From the NCBI GenBank assembly GCA_039030555.1, contig JBCCDY010000003.1, positions 186,001 to 250,000 on the forward strand: a stretch of 64,000 nucleotides of DNA, read 5' to 3'. A program made the position numbers and the translations under genes. The first letter of the stretch is position 1, and every line of letters starts with the position of its first letter. Positions 50,856 through 59,732 of this stretch are shown in pieces. The DNA is from JBCCDY01 sp039030555. GTDB lineage: Bacteria > Bacteroidota > Bacteroidia > Cytophagales > Cyclobacteriaceae. The notes beneath the pieces are model-generated. The model made no database searches and was not told where the DNA came from. It worked only from the letters and a program-made list of their open reading frames with translations.

Positions 50856-51893
50856 TTGAATGAAATGGTAGTCAGCATTTTTATGCGAAAACACTTAGTA
50901 AAAATAATATTACTGCTGGTAGTTATTACTGCAATAGCACTCTCCCTGAGCTTTCTGGATCTTCAAACAGAAATCTACCTTGCTTTAAGTTGGATCGCTG
51001 TCATCATTATTGCCTTTATCTACGGCAATAGATTAATATGGAAAGCACTGGATCAATTCCTGACCTGGGCCCGGTTTATGTCTTTTCGCTTTTTTGTTCA
51101 ACTGATAGTAAGTGTTGTCTATATCCTGGCTATCGTAAATGGATCTTACTTTCTGCTAAAAAACTTGCTCACTTCAGATCCTCCCACTCCCGAACAAGTA
51201 GAGTTAATGAATCTTTTTGGGGTAATCATCGCAGTACCGGTACTTTCTATAAGTTTTGGACTTCATTTTCTCAAGGCATGGAAACAGTCAGAGTTGGAGT
51301 CTGAGCAGCTGCAAAAGGAAAATGCAAGGTCAGAATTACTGGCTCTTAAAAACCATCTTGACCCACATTTTCTTTTCAATAATCTTAATATTCTTTCAGC
51401 TTTAATTGATAAAGATAAAGAGCTTTCCAAAGAGTTCCTGACCAAGTTTGCCGAAGTTTATCGTTTCCTATTGTCTAATAAAGGTGATGAGCTGGTTGAC
51501 ATCAGTAGCGAGCTGGAATTTCTTGATGCTTATATTTTCCTGATCAATTGCCGTTTTGGTGATAATGTAACGGTTGAAAAAAATGTGAATTGTAGACCAG
51601 AGGCATGTTATATTCCACCGCTTACTCTTCAGATGCTTTTTGAGAACGGTATTAAGCACAACATTGTGAGTGATGAAAAACCACTTCGCTTTGAGTTACT
51701 CTCTACCGATGATGATTATCTGATTGTGAGAAATAACCTGCAGGAGAAAATGAACAAAGGATTTTCCCATGGTTCTGGTATTGATAACATAAAGAAAAGA
51801 TATGCCCACTTTTCAGAAAGAGAAGTTTATATTAAAAAGAATGAGCGTGTTTTCGAAGTCCACGTTCCATTAGTAGAGGTGGAAGAATTTTGA
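50856..51893 (+). CDS. LytS-type sensor histidine kinase (His_kinase family)
   Basis: A 345-residue inner-membrane kinase with four hydrophobic helices (about 10-135), a short coiled coil, the phospho-acceptor segment KNHLDPHFLFNNLNIL with His171, and a compact ATPase with LTLQMLFENGIKHN and GSGIDNIKKRY. This is the LytS/YehU family, which pairs with LytTR regulators; the partner follows 99 bases downstream. The stimulus is probably a membrane or envelope signal. Confidence 0.93.
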   Translation: MNEMVVSIFMRKHLVKIILLLVVITAIALSLSFLDLQTEIYLALSWIAVIIIAFIYGNRLIWKALDQFLTWARFMSFRFFVQLIVSVVYILAIVNGSYFLLKNLLTSDPPTPEQVELMNLFGVIIAVPVLSISFGLHFLKAWKQSELESEQLQKENARSELLALKNHLDPHFLFNNLNILSALIDKDKELSKEFLTKFAEVYRFLLSNKGDELVDISSELEFLDAYIFLINCRFGDNVTVEKNVNCRPEACYIPPLTLQMLFENGIKHNIVSDEKPLRFELLSTDDDYLIVRNNLQEKMNKGFSHGSGIDNIKKRYAHFSEREVYIKKNERVFEVHVPLVEVEEF

Positions 51894-51992
51894 TTCAATT
51901 AAGAATGAAGAATTAGAAATACCATCCATGAATAATAAACCAAATACCAATAACCCAATAACCTAATACCCGAAAATCTAACAACCCAAAAA

Positions 51993-52757
51993 ATGAAAGT
52001 CCTGATCATAGAAGACGAACATCTTGCAGCAGAAAAACTTCAAAACGATTTAAAGAAAATTGAACCTGAAATTGAATTTTTAAAGGTTATCCAGTCTGTT
52101 GAAGGGGCGTTGAAATGGCTTAAGGAAAATCCAGCCCCGGATCTTGTTTTTTGCGACATTCATTTATCAGATGGTTTGAGCTTCGATATCTTCAAGTATG
52201 GAACAGTAACTAGCCCCGTAATTTTCACAACTGCATACGATCATTACGCAATTCGGGCATTTGAGGTGAATAGCGTGAGTTACCTCCTCAAACCGATTCA
52301 GCCGGAAAAACTAAAAGACGCCCTTGAAAAATACAAAAAACTCAATAAGGAGAAACAGCCGGGTCAAACCAGGGAATTTGATCGCCTTGTCGACATTATT
52401 CAAAGAGGCTCCTCCCAATTCAAAACACGCTTTCTGGTTAAAGTAGGGCATAAGATCAAATCGGTTTCAACTTCGAAAATAGCTTATTTTTATTCCAGAG
52501 ATAAGCTGAATTATCTAATCACCAAGAACGACGAAAAGCTACCTATTGACCATACATTGGAGGAGGTAGAAAAAATGCTTGACCCCAAATGTTTTTTCCG
52601 CTTGAATAGACAATTCATTACTCAAATTGATGCTATTAAAGAAGTTCATCCCCATTTCAAAGGACGAATGAAAATTGATCTGCAGCCTGGCATAGATGAA
52701 GAGATCGTGGTAAGTAGCGAGAAGACTCCTGCTTTTAAGCAATGGCTGGATCAATGA
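51993..52757 (+). CDS. LytTR family response regulator
   Basis: A 254-residue regulator. The receiver domain carries the acidic pocket E7-D8 (IIEDEH), phospho-acceptor Asp55 (FCDIHLSDG) and Lys100 (YLLKPI). The C-terminal LytTR DNA-binding domain spans about 140-250 (KIAYFYSRDKLNYLIT...FFRLNRQFITQIDAI...VVSSEKTPAFKQWL). It would bind paired direct repeats about 21 bp apart. The 21-bp repeat array at 49409-49458 is a candidate target. Confidence 0.95.
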   Translation: MKVLIIEDEHLAAEKLQNDLKKIEPEIEFLKVIQSVEGALKWLKENPAPDLVFCDIHLSDGLSFDIFKYGTVTSPVIFTTAYDHYAIRAFEVNSVSYLLKPIQPEKLKDALEKYKKLNKEKQPGQTREFDRLVDIIQRGSSQFKTRFLVKVGHKIKSVSTSKIAYFYSRDKLNYLITKNDEKLPIDHTLEEVEKMLDPKCFFRLNRQFITQIDAIKEVHPHFKGRMKIDLQPGIDEEIVVSSEKTPAFKQWLDQ

Positions 52758-52914
52758 TAGTCGATTTATAATTAAGAATTAATGCCATTTAGCTAAGCTC
52801 TTATCTAGCTTTCAAAGGCAAATTGAACCTTTTTTCAGGCTAGGTTCAGTTTTTTCTCGAACCGACTTTGCTGTTTACGATTGTGAAGACAAACTTGGGT
52901 AATTGATCTCAGGT

Positions 52915-54000
52915 TCATTTCTCTTCCAAAATAGCCATGAGCTTTTTGTTGAGATAAAGCTTTTCTTTTCCTAAGCGGACAGAGCTTAATATTCCTATTG
53001 ATTCGAGTTTCATTAAGTAATTCCCTACGGTTTTAGCTGTTCCTAAGCTAGCATCAATTAAGTGTTGTCTTTTGGTATATGGCAGTCTAAAAAGTATTTC
53101 AATAAGTTCTTTGGAATAGATTTTAGGTGCTTCTTTTTTTATTTTTTCTGAAACCGTCTCCATTGAGTTCAAGATGTTGGCTAAACGTTTAATTCCTTGC
53201 TTGGAGGTCCATTCTATCATTTCAAGAATATACAGGACCCAGTTTCCCCAATCTCCTTTTTCGGTAACCTGCCTGAGGTATTTATAATACTCGACTTTAT
53301 AGTTAATGATGTATTCACTAAGATAAATGGCAGGGATATCCAGAAGTTTTTCAATTTTCAGATAGAGTAGTAATAGTATGCGGCCTGTTCTTCCGTTACC
53401 ATCCGAGAATGGATGAATGGCCTCAAATTGATAATGTAAAAGAGCTAGTTTGATTAAAGGGTCGTACTTCTTGTTTTCATTGATAAACTTTTCAAGCTGA
53501 TTTAGTTTTTCGCGAATGATTGACTCTCCTGAAGGAGGAGTATAAATAACTTCTCCTTTTGGGTTGGATAGAGTGGTTCCGGGTGTTGCTCTAATGGAAG
53601 AAGAGTTTTGCTTAACGCGCTGCATAATATCAATAGAGAGATTAGTCGTTATAAATGGCTTTGATTCTAATTGCTTTAAACTATGCCAGAGTGCTTCTTT
53701 ATAAGCAACTACTTCTTTGGTTTCAGCACTATCAAATTTCTTATCAGCTATAATGGACTGGTATAACGCATCGTTGGTTGTAATGATATTTTCAATTTCC
53801 GAACTCGCTTTGGCTTCTTGTAAGTGTATTGTATCTAGGAATAAAGTAGGATTCGGAAGGTTTGTAATAGCCCCGTTTAATTGTGCTAGAGCCCTGCTTG
53901 CAGAGATGGTTTTTTTGAAAATTCCAGGAGTTTCTAGATCAACTTGTGGTGGGAGGTCTGGTAAATCATTGTAAGGTTGTTTTTTATCGTATGGATTCAT
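52915..54000 (-). CDS. Fic family protein, class II, with C-terminal winged helix
   Basis: A 361-residue Fic/FIDO protein. The N-terminal domain includes the inhibitory helix motif SSEIEN (66-71), matching the (S/T)xxxE(G/N) rule of class II Fic proteins. The catalytic HPFSDGNGRTGR is complete at 196-207 with His196, so AMPylation (or other NMP transfer) is possible but autoinhibited. The C-terminal ~75 residues (ELIEILFRLPYTKRQHLIDASLGTAKTVGNYLMKLESIGILSS) form a winged helix-turn-helix. Operator-like sites just upstream suggest that it binds its own promoter. No antitoxin gene is adjacent. Confidence 0.95.
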   Translation of the reverse strand: MNPYDKKQPYNDLPDLPPQVDLETPGIFKKTISASRALAQLNGAITNLPNPTLFLDTIHLQEAKASSEIENIITTNDALYQSIIADKKFDSAETKEVVAYKEALWHSLKQLESKPFITTNLSIDIMQRVKQNSSSIRATPGTTLSNPKGEVIYTPPSGESIIREKLNQLEKFINENKKYDPLIKLALLHYQFEAIHPFSDGNGRTGRILLLLYLKIEKLLDIPAIYLSEYIINYKVEYYKYLRQVTEKGDWGNWVLYILEMIEWTSKQGIKRLANILNSMETVSEKIKKEAPKIYSKELIEILFRLPYTKRQHLIDASLGTAKTVGNYLMKLESIGILSSVRLGKEKLYLNKKLMAILEEK

Positions 54001-54010
54001 CTAAACGAGG

Positions 54011-54091
54011 GTAATCTTTACACTTATCTTTTAGATGAGGGTAAATATAGGTAAATTTTACCTTCGTTCTCTATTCGGAGGTAAATGTTAC
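54011..54091. promoter_or_regulatory. Phased GTAA-N3-TTAC operator array upstream of fic
   Basis: Three inverted repeats of identical architecture, GTAATCTTTAC (54011-54021), GTAAATTTTAC (54051-54061, extended to AGGTAAATTTTACCT) and GTAAATGTTAC (54081-54091), have centres 40 and 30 bases apart; an additional GTAA half-site is at 54041. All half-site starts differ by multiples of 10, so they share one face of the helix. Flanks repeat a CGAG(G/T)GTAA-like half. The array begins 11 bases upstream of the fic ATG. Confidence 0.65.
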
Positions 54092-54198
54092 ACTCGTTAA
54101 AGTTTTCTATAGTGCAGCATTTTAGGATTCTTAGTTTCAATTTGCCTCAATTGTAACGCAGATTTTTATTACTATTTTGGCCTTTTAAACTAATAGAT

Positions 54199-55893
54199 AT
54201 GCATCCCAAAATACTCCTTTCCCTTCTTATTACTGTTTTCTTATCAACCACTATTTTCGCTCAGGATCGGGTAACCGGCAAAAATTTTGCAACACGCTCT
54301 GAAGTAATTGCAAAAAACGGAATGGTCGCAACTAGCCATCCATTAGCTACTCAAATAGGGATTGATATTCTCAAGAAAGGAGGAACTGCCGTAGATGCTG
54401 CAATTGCTGCAAACGCAGCTTTGGGATTGATGGAACCTACAGGTTCAGGAATTGGAGGCGACCTGTTTGCTATTGTCTGGGATGCTGAAACTGAAAAACT
54501 ATACGGTCTCAATGCGAGTGGACGATCTCCTAAATCACTTACTTTAGAGTATTTCAAGAAAAATGGACATGAAAAAATACCTTCTCACGGTCCACTTCCT
54601 ATAAGTGTTCCGGGTGCTGTAGATGGTTGGTTCGAACTCCATGGTAAGTTCGGAAAGTTGAAAATGAGTGAGATACTTCAACCCTCTATCGACTATGCCA
54701 ACAACGGATTCCCAGTGACTGAGCTTATAAGTTTTTATATGAGGAGGTCAATCCCATTTTTTGAGCGACAGGGATTTCCGAATATTGATACTTACAAAAT
54801 AGGTGCTGAGGCTCCCAAAAAAGGAGAAGTGTTTAAAAACCCCGACTTGGCCAATACCTATTCTACAATTGCTAAAAAGGGAAGAGATGGGTTCTATAAA
54901 GGGGATGTAGCTAAGACAATTGGTAAGTTCATGAAGGAACAAGGAGGGTTTTTGTCTTATGATGACCTTGCTTCACATAAATCGGAATGGGTTGATCCGG
55001 TATCAGTGAATTATAGAGGTTATGATGTTTGGGAACTGCCCCCAAACGGACAGGGAATTGCAGCTCTTCAAATGCTAACCATTTTAGAACAATTTGATTT
55101 TAAGTCGATGGGTTTTGGTTCAGCCGAACATATCCATCACTTTGTAGAAGCGAAAAAACTAGCTTTCGAAGACCGGGCGAAGTATTACGCTGATATGGAT
55201 TTTGCACAGGTTCCAGTAGAAGAATTGATTTCTAAAGATTATGGAAAAGAAAGGAGCAAGCTAATCAATCCTGATCGTGCAGGAGTATACAAAGCTGGTG
55301 AGATTAGTGCTGGTGAAACCATCTATTTGACTACGGCGGATCAATATGGAAACATGGTTTCTTTAATTCAAAGTAATTATCGTGGAATGGGTTCCGGTAT
55401 GGTTCCTACCGGTTTGGGTTTCATGCTTCAGGATAGAGGGGAGTTATTTAGCCTGAATGAAGGAGATGCAAATGTCTATGAACCTGAGAAAAGACCTTTT
55501 CATACCATAATTCCAGCTTTTGTAACTAAAGATGGAAAACCATTTATGAGTTTTGGAGTGATGGGCGGGGATTTTCAACCGCAAGGCCACACAGAAATCA
55601 TTATGAATATGATCGATTTTGGAATGAACTTGCAAGAAGCTGGAGATGCTCCAAGAATTGATCATACCGGTTCTTCTACTCCAATAGGTCAAGCTGTTTC
55701 AGGTAGGGGAGAAATTCGACTGGAAAGTGGGTTTGATTATCAAATCATTCTCGAATTAATGGACAAAGGACATAAAGTAGGCTTCGGTCGTGGGATCTAT
55801 GGTGGCTATCAGGCGATTATGTGGGATGACGATCAGAAAGTTTATTACGGTGCTTCCGAATCAAGAAAGGATGGAATGGCAGCCGGTTACTGA
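54199..55893 (+). CDS. ggt: Gamma-glutamyltransferase
   Basis: A 564-residue proenzyme with signal peptide (first ~21 residues, ending TIFAQD). GIDILKKGGTAVDAAIAANAALGLMEPTGSGIGGDLFAIVWD is the canonical N-terminal block. The catalytic Thr is Thr374 in GETIYLTTADQYGNMVSL, the autocleavage site that starts the small subunit, and GSGMVPTGLGFMLQDRGELF follows. Acting in the periplasm, it cleaves gamma-glutamyl bonds such as glutathione. The usual TTH after cleavage is TIY here, a mild deviation. A possible promoter lies about 25-50 bases upstream. Confidence 0.94.
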   Translation: MHPKILLSLLITVFLSTTIFAQDRVTGKNFATRSEVIAKNGMVATSHPLATQIGIDILKKGGTAVDAAIAANAALGLMEPTGSGIGGDLFAIVWDAETEKLYGLNASGRSPKSLTLEYFKKNGHEKIPSHGPLPISVPGAVDGWFELHGKFGKLKMSEILQPSIDYANNGFPVTELISFYMRRSIPFFERQGFPNIDTYKIGAEAPKKGEVFKNPDLANTYSTIAKKGRDGFYKGDVAKTIGKFMKEQGGFLSYDDLASHKSEWVDPVSVNYRGYDVWELPPNGQGIAALQMLTILEQFDFKSMGFGSAEHIHHFVEAKKLAFEDRAKYYADMDFAQVPVEELISKDYGKERSKLINPDRAGVYKAGEISAGETIYLTTADQYGNMVSLIQSNYRGMGSGMVPTGLGFMLQDRGELFSLNEGDANVYEPEKRPFHTIIPAFVTKDGKPFMSFGVMGGDFQPQGHTEIIMNMIDFGMNLQEAGDAPRIDHTGSSTPIGQAVSGRGEIRLESGFDYQIILELMDKGHKVGFGRGIYGGYQAIMWDDDQKVYYGASESRKDGMAAGY

Positions 55894-55904
55894 CGTTAAG
55901 GTTT

Positions 55905-56561
55905 CTAAAGCTTTTCCTTAAATCTTTCAATCGACTCTAAACATTCAGGATAACCTTCTTCTTTTAAGCTTTTAGCAAAATCAAGGGATATTCTAATTAA
56001 TCTTAACAATTGGACGGCCTTTTCCCTTCGATCATTAAAAGTTTGTATTTCATATACAATATCTTCATCAAAACGATCAAGTTTGGTTTGAAAGTCATAA
56101 ATAAGACCGAGTTCATAGGAGATTTCAAAACCAAAAGAGGATAATATGCCTGTTCTTTGAGTGGTTTCCCAAGACACTCTTGAAAGCTGGAATAAATCGA
56201 ATGATAAACTTATATCAAGGTCCTCATCTAAAAGGTCAGGATATTTTTGTTGAAACTTTAAGATAGTGTCTTCATGTGCAATGACATCCATGTTTTCATC
56301 AACCATACCAATGTATTCCCTAAAAGCCAGGTAAACCCTTTCATTCTCAAGGATTGTTGAATCAACTTTTTCAACATTTTTAATGATCTCGTTCTCAATA
56401 TTGAGAATGGCGGCGTTAAGCAGCTCATTTTCTTTACGGTTTTCGTTCCAATTGTTAAGGGCCAGGGCCATGATCACGCCCAACAACACACTGATAAACC
56501 CGATAATATGATCAATCCAGTTGATGGATTTTGAAGAAGACAATTTTTTAAATCCTTTCAC
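55905..56561 (-). CDS. DUF6090-like membrane-anchored protein
   Basis: A 218-residue protein with one N-terminal helix (about 17-37, HIIGFISVLLGVIMALALNNWNENRKENEL) that matches the start of the DUF6090 family, widespread in marine Bacteroidota. The rest is a helical, acidic domain, predicted periplasmic. Function unknown. It lies 60 bases downstream of the MFS gene on the same strand. Confidence 0.8.
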   Translation of the reverse strand: MKGFKKLSSSKSINWIDHIIGFISVLLGVIMALALNNWNENRKENELLNAAILNIENEIIKNVEKVDSTILENERVYLAFREYIGMVDENMDVIAHEDTILKFQQKYPDLLDEDLDISLSFDLFQLSRVSWETTQRTGILSSFGFEISYELGLIYDFQTKLDRFDEDIVYEIQTFNDRREKAVQLLRLIRISLDFAKSLKEEGYPECLESIERFKEKL

Positions 56562-56620
56562 ACTATTTAATAAGCAGATATGATTTTTGATGTCAAACTA
56601 CAATTTGACGAAAGGGAGAA

Positions 56621-57784
56621 TTAGTTTTTAACTAGGTCATATTTTCTGCGATTAACGGTCAGAAGGTAAATAAATCCGATGGTTGAAAAAACAGAGGCCA
56701 TCCAAAAAACATATGGAAAGTACTGTGTATAGGCATAGACTGTTCCTGTTAGAAATGCCCCAAGTCCAATTCCTATCTCTAAGGCAATGAACATAGTGGC
56801 CATGCCCCTGCCACGAAATTTAGGATCACTAAGGTCAACTGTCCATGCAAATACGGTAGGGGAAAGCATCCCAACTGAAAACCCAATAAAAACTGACCCA
56901 ACGGTTAGCATAGGTACGCTATCTACGAAGCCAAAGTAAATTAGGGTAAAGGTTAAAAAAATAAGAGAAACTCTAAGTACTGGAACTCTGCCAAAACGGT
57001 CAGAAGCTTTACCTGCCAGAAACCGTATCACTACAGACGAAAGGGTGAAAATAGAGAAGAAAAAGCCCTTATTTTCTATTCCAAAGTATTCACTAAAATC
57101 AGGTATGATGGTTAGCATTACCCCAAAAGAAAACGATCCGAACATCATGACCAGAGATGGCGGAAGGACTCGTTTTTCAAAAACGTCATCCATATTAATT
57201 TTTAGAAGTGAGAGTGAGAAGGGTCGTTTATTAGAAACTGTTTCCTTCATTCCCAGAAGAATAATAACGGAGAAAATAGCAAAGCCAGAACTGGTATAAA
57301 ACATGGTTTCCAGTGAATAATTAGTCGCCAGATGTCCACCAATTGCTGGTCCGGATGCCATTCCTAGGCTTCCGCTAATGCCAAGAATTCCCATAGCCTC
57401 GCCTCTTTTTTCCATAGGAACCATATCGCCGACGTAGGCTGAAGTTCCCGTTGGCTTAAAACCGGTTGAGAAACCATGGATCAAACGGAGAAAAAGAAAA
57501 GCAAAAACAGTGTTGACCACAGGATAAATAAAGCCTACTATAAAACAGACAGCGGCACCGAACACCATAACGGGAATTCGGCCAATGGTATCTGCCAGTT
57601 TTCCACTAAATGGCCTGCTTAAACCTGCAGTGAGGGTAAAAATAGATATGATAAAGCCTAAATACTTTTCCCCACCCATACTAGCTAAGTAGTTGGGTAG
57701 CTCAGGAATAATCATATTAAAGCTTCCGAAAAATAGGTATGAGCTAAAGCACAGAAGCCAAAATTGTAAGGTGTATGTTTTCAA
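56621..57784 (-). CDS. MFS transporter
   Basis: A 387-residue permease with twelve predicted helices. The loop 2-3 motif is GKLADTIGRIPVMVFG, repeated in the second half as GKASDRFGRVPVLRVS, and GISGSLGMASGPAIGG is the motif C of drug exporters. It probably exports a drug or metabolite; the substrate is unknown. It is preceded by Uma2 on the same strand after 38 bases. Confidence 0.92.
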   Translation of the reverse strand: MKTYTLQFWLLCFSSYLFFGSFNMIIPELPNYLASMGGEKYLGFIISIFTLTAGLSRPFSGKLADTIGRIPVMVFGAAVCFIVGFIYPVVNTVFAFLFLRLIHGFSTGFKPTGTSAYVGDMVPMEKRGEAMGILGISGSLGMASGPAIGGHLATNYSLETMFYTSSGFAIFSVIILLGMKETVSNKRPFSLSLLKINMDDVFEKRVLPPSLVMMFGSFSFGVMLTIIPDFSEYFGIENKGFFFSIFTLSSVVIRFLAGKASDRFGRVPVLRVSLIFLTFTLIYFGFVDSVPMLTVGSVFIGFSVGMLSPTVFAWTVDLSDPKFRGRGMATMFIALEIGIGLGAFLTGTVYAYTQYFPYVFWMASVFSTIGFIYLLTVNRRKYDLVKN

Positions 57785-57822
57785 AGAGTGGCTGAATAAG
57801 CAGCCTAAGTTAACAGGTCAAA

Positions 57823-58380
57823 TCAGAAAATTTCAGATACTTTTAACGAAACTCCAAAATTAGCTAAAGGAATATTTTCACCGGATTTATAAAGGATACG
57901 TTTCTTGTAAATGTCTTCTTTTGGCTCGGAATAGACCTCTATCATTTCATTTTCCGCATCAATAATCCAGTATTCGGGGATACTTGCTTTTGCATAAATA
58001 GGAAGCTTGACATTTCTATCGAACATTAGGGTGGAATGGGAAACTTCTATTATTAAGGATATATCGTTACCACCAGGATGAGTTTCTTTGTAATAATCGT
58101 CTTTGAACTTTAAAACAGCTATATCTGGTTCGGGATAACTATCGATAGTTGCTCTTATTGGATTTTGAGTGCTTACGATTACTTTTTCCTCGATCAATTT
58201 TTTAATTAATAGGTTTGATAACCTATTAACTACTGAAGAGTGCAAGCTACTAATAGGCGTCATTTCAATAATTTCTCCGTGAATTAATTCGACCTTATCT
58301 TTTTCGGTGAGAATACCTACCTCGATCATTTTTTGATAGTCTTTAACGGAAATTTTATGTCTGTCCCTTTCTACTTCCAT
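57823..58380 (-). CDS. Uma2 family endonuclease-fold protein
   Basis: A 185-residue Uma2/DUF820 protein: KVELIHGEIIEMTPISSLHS near the start, YPEPDIAVLKF with the metal-binding Asp, LIIEVSHSTLMFDRNVKLPIYAKASIPEYWIID carrying the PD-(D/E)xK-like E...K residues. These proteins have a restriction-endonuclease fold, but no biological role is established. They are common, often in multiple copies, in Cyanobacteria and Bacteroidota. Confidence 0.92.
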   Translation of the reverse strand: MEVERDRHKISVKDYQKMIEVGILTEKDKVELIHGEIIEMTPISSLHSSVVNRLSNLLIKKLIEEKVIVSTQNPIRATIDSYPEPDIAVLKFKDDYYKETHPGGNDISLIIEVSHSTLMFDRNVKLPIYAKASIPEYWIIDAENEMIEVYSEPKEDIYKKRILYKSGENIPLANFGVSLKVSEIF

Positions 58381-58440
58381 TCTAAAATTTACTTAAAAGC
58401 CCGTAGCTAAACAATCTTTATTAACGCACTAATCAAGCAG

Positions 58441-59533
58441 TTAGTTAGTCTCTACTTTTTGCCCCATGAGAAAAGCTTTAATGTAATCATCAAGGTCTCC
58501 ATCGAGGACATTCTGAACATCAGTTCTTTCTACGCCTGTTCTGGCATCTTTTATCAGTTTATAAGGGTGAAGTACATAGTTCCTGATCTGCGAGCCAAAA
58601 TCAATGTTCATTTTCCCTGCTTCTACTTTATCCCTTTGCTCATTGCGCTTCTCTACCTCCAATTGATAAAGCCTGGATTTTAGCATCTGCATAGCCTTTT
58701 CTCTATTCGCAAGCTGTGAACGCTCAATTTGGCATACGATCACAATACCGCTAGGCTTATGAGTTAGCTGCACTTTTGTTTCAACCTTATTGACATTCTG
58801 CCCTCCTGCACCCCCAGATCTTGAAGTTTGCATTTCAATATCAGCAGGGTTTAAGTCGATCTCTATGGAATCGTCTACAACTGGGTATACAAAAACCGAA
58901 GCAAAGGAAGTATGCCTTCTCCCACCTGAATCAAATGGAGAAATTCGCACCAAGCGATGTACTCCGATTTCAGATTTTAAATACCCATAAGCGAATTGCC
59001 CTTCGAACTGAAGGGTAGCTGATTTTAACCCGGCAGTCTCACCTGCCTGATAATCAAGCTGCTTAACTTTAAAACCATTCTTCTCCCCCCACATGATGTA
59101 CATCCGCATCAGGATTTCAGCCCAGTCCTGGCTTTCTGTACCTCCTGCACCTGGGTTGATCTCTAGTACGGCATCTAACTGGTCTTCCTCTCCGCTGAGC
59201 ATTCTCTTGAACTCTAGGGACTCCAGTTTTTTCTCGGTCTTTTCAGCTTCTGTTTTGATCTCTTCTTCTGAAACATCACCAGCTTCGTAAAACTCGAATA
59301 GGGTTTCAAGGTCTTCAAAAGCAGCATTAACCTCCTGAAAGCTGTCTGTCCATACTTTTTTGGATTTGATTTGCTTAAGGACTTTTTCTGCCTCTTTAGA
59401 GTCGTTCCAAAAATCGGGTTGTGTAGTAATGGTTTCTTCCTCTTCTACCTCCCTGACTTTAGTATCGTAGTCAAAGATACCCCCTCAAGGCCGAGATACG
59501 AGCCTTTAAATCTTTCAATTGATCGCTTGTCAT
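58441..59533 (-). CDS. prfB: Peptide chain release factor 2, with +1 programmed frameshift
   Basis: RF2 recognises UGA and UAA stops. The gene is split: 20 codons from the ATG at 59533 run to CTT (59476-59474), followed in frame by TGA (59473-59471). A +1 shift enters the frame that continues to 58441, giving 363 residues. The shift site is the canonical AGGGGGTATCTTTGAC, with an internal Shine-Dalgarno-like AGGGGG just upstream of CTTTGAC. The stop-recognition motif SPF (RISPFDSGGRRH) and the catalytic GGQ (RSGGAGGQNVNKV) are both present. Low RF2 favours the shift, so RF2 regulates its own synthesis. Annotation starting inside the second frame would miss about 110 residues. Confidence 0.96.
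59470..59485 (-). promoter_or_regulatory. RF2 programmed +1 frameshift site
   Basis: On the minus strand the sequence reads AGGGGGTATCTTTGAC. The CTT codon slips to TTT over the first base of the in-frame TGA, and the AGGGGG pairs with the 16S anti-Shine-Dalgarno to stimulate the shift. This is the conserved prfB recoding signal. Confidence 0.93.
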
Positions 59534-59732
59534 GATCAAGAATAGTTTTGTGGTTAAAAAATTAGACGTAAAGCTAAAAAATGATAGGTTTGAATTTTTC
59601 AGAATTCGTAAAATATTTCTTTCCGGCTCTATTCTGTAATGATAGAGAAATCAATTTGAACTGTAGGTCTTTCAAACTGTAAAGGGATATCTTTTTTATA
59701 AATTTATCGAATACATAATTAACCTATGGAAT

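Noticed and set aside
51925..51990. CRISPR or telomere-like array between the LytS and LytTR genes
   Set aside because: The CCAATA-like units are short and irregular, with no constant repeat or spacer; the stretch is simply G-poor low-complexity sequence.
52758..52914. GGTTC/GAACC hairpins between the LytTR and fic genes as a strong terminator
   Set aside because: Several GGTTC and GAACC copies can pair, but the stems are only five bases with long T-rich loops and no good T-run directly after, so I could not name one structure with confidence.
52915..54000. Fic as part of a FicT/FicA-type toxin-antitoxin pair
   Set aside because: No small antitoxin gene is next to it; the inhibitory SSEIEN helix is internal at residues 66-71, as in class II Fic proteins.
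58441..59202. RF2 as a 253-residue protein starting at an internal Met
   Set aside because: The family is about 365 residues long, and the upstream frame contains the canonical CTTTGAC shift site with conserved N-terminal RF2 sequence after the shift. The full gene runs from 59533.
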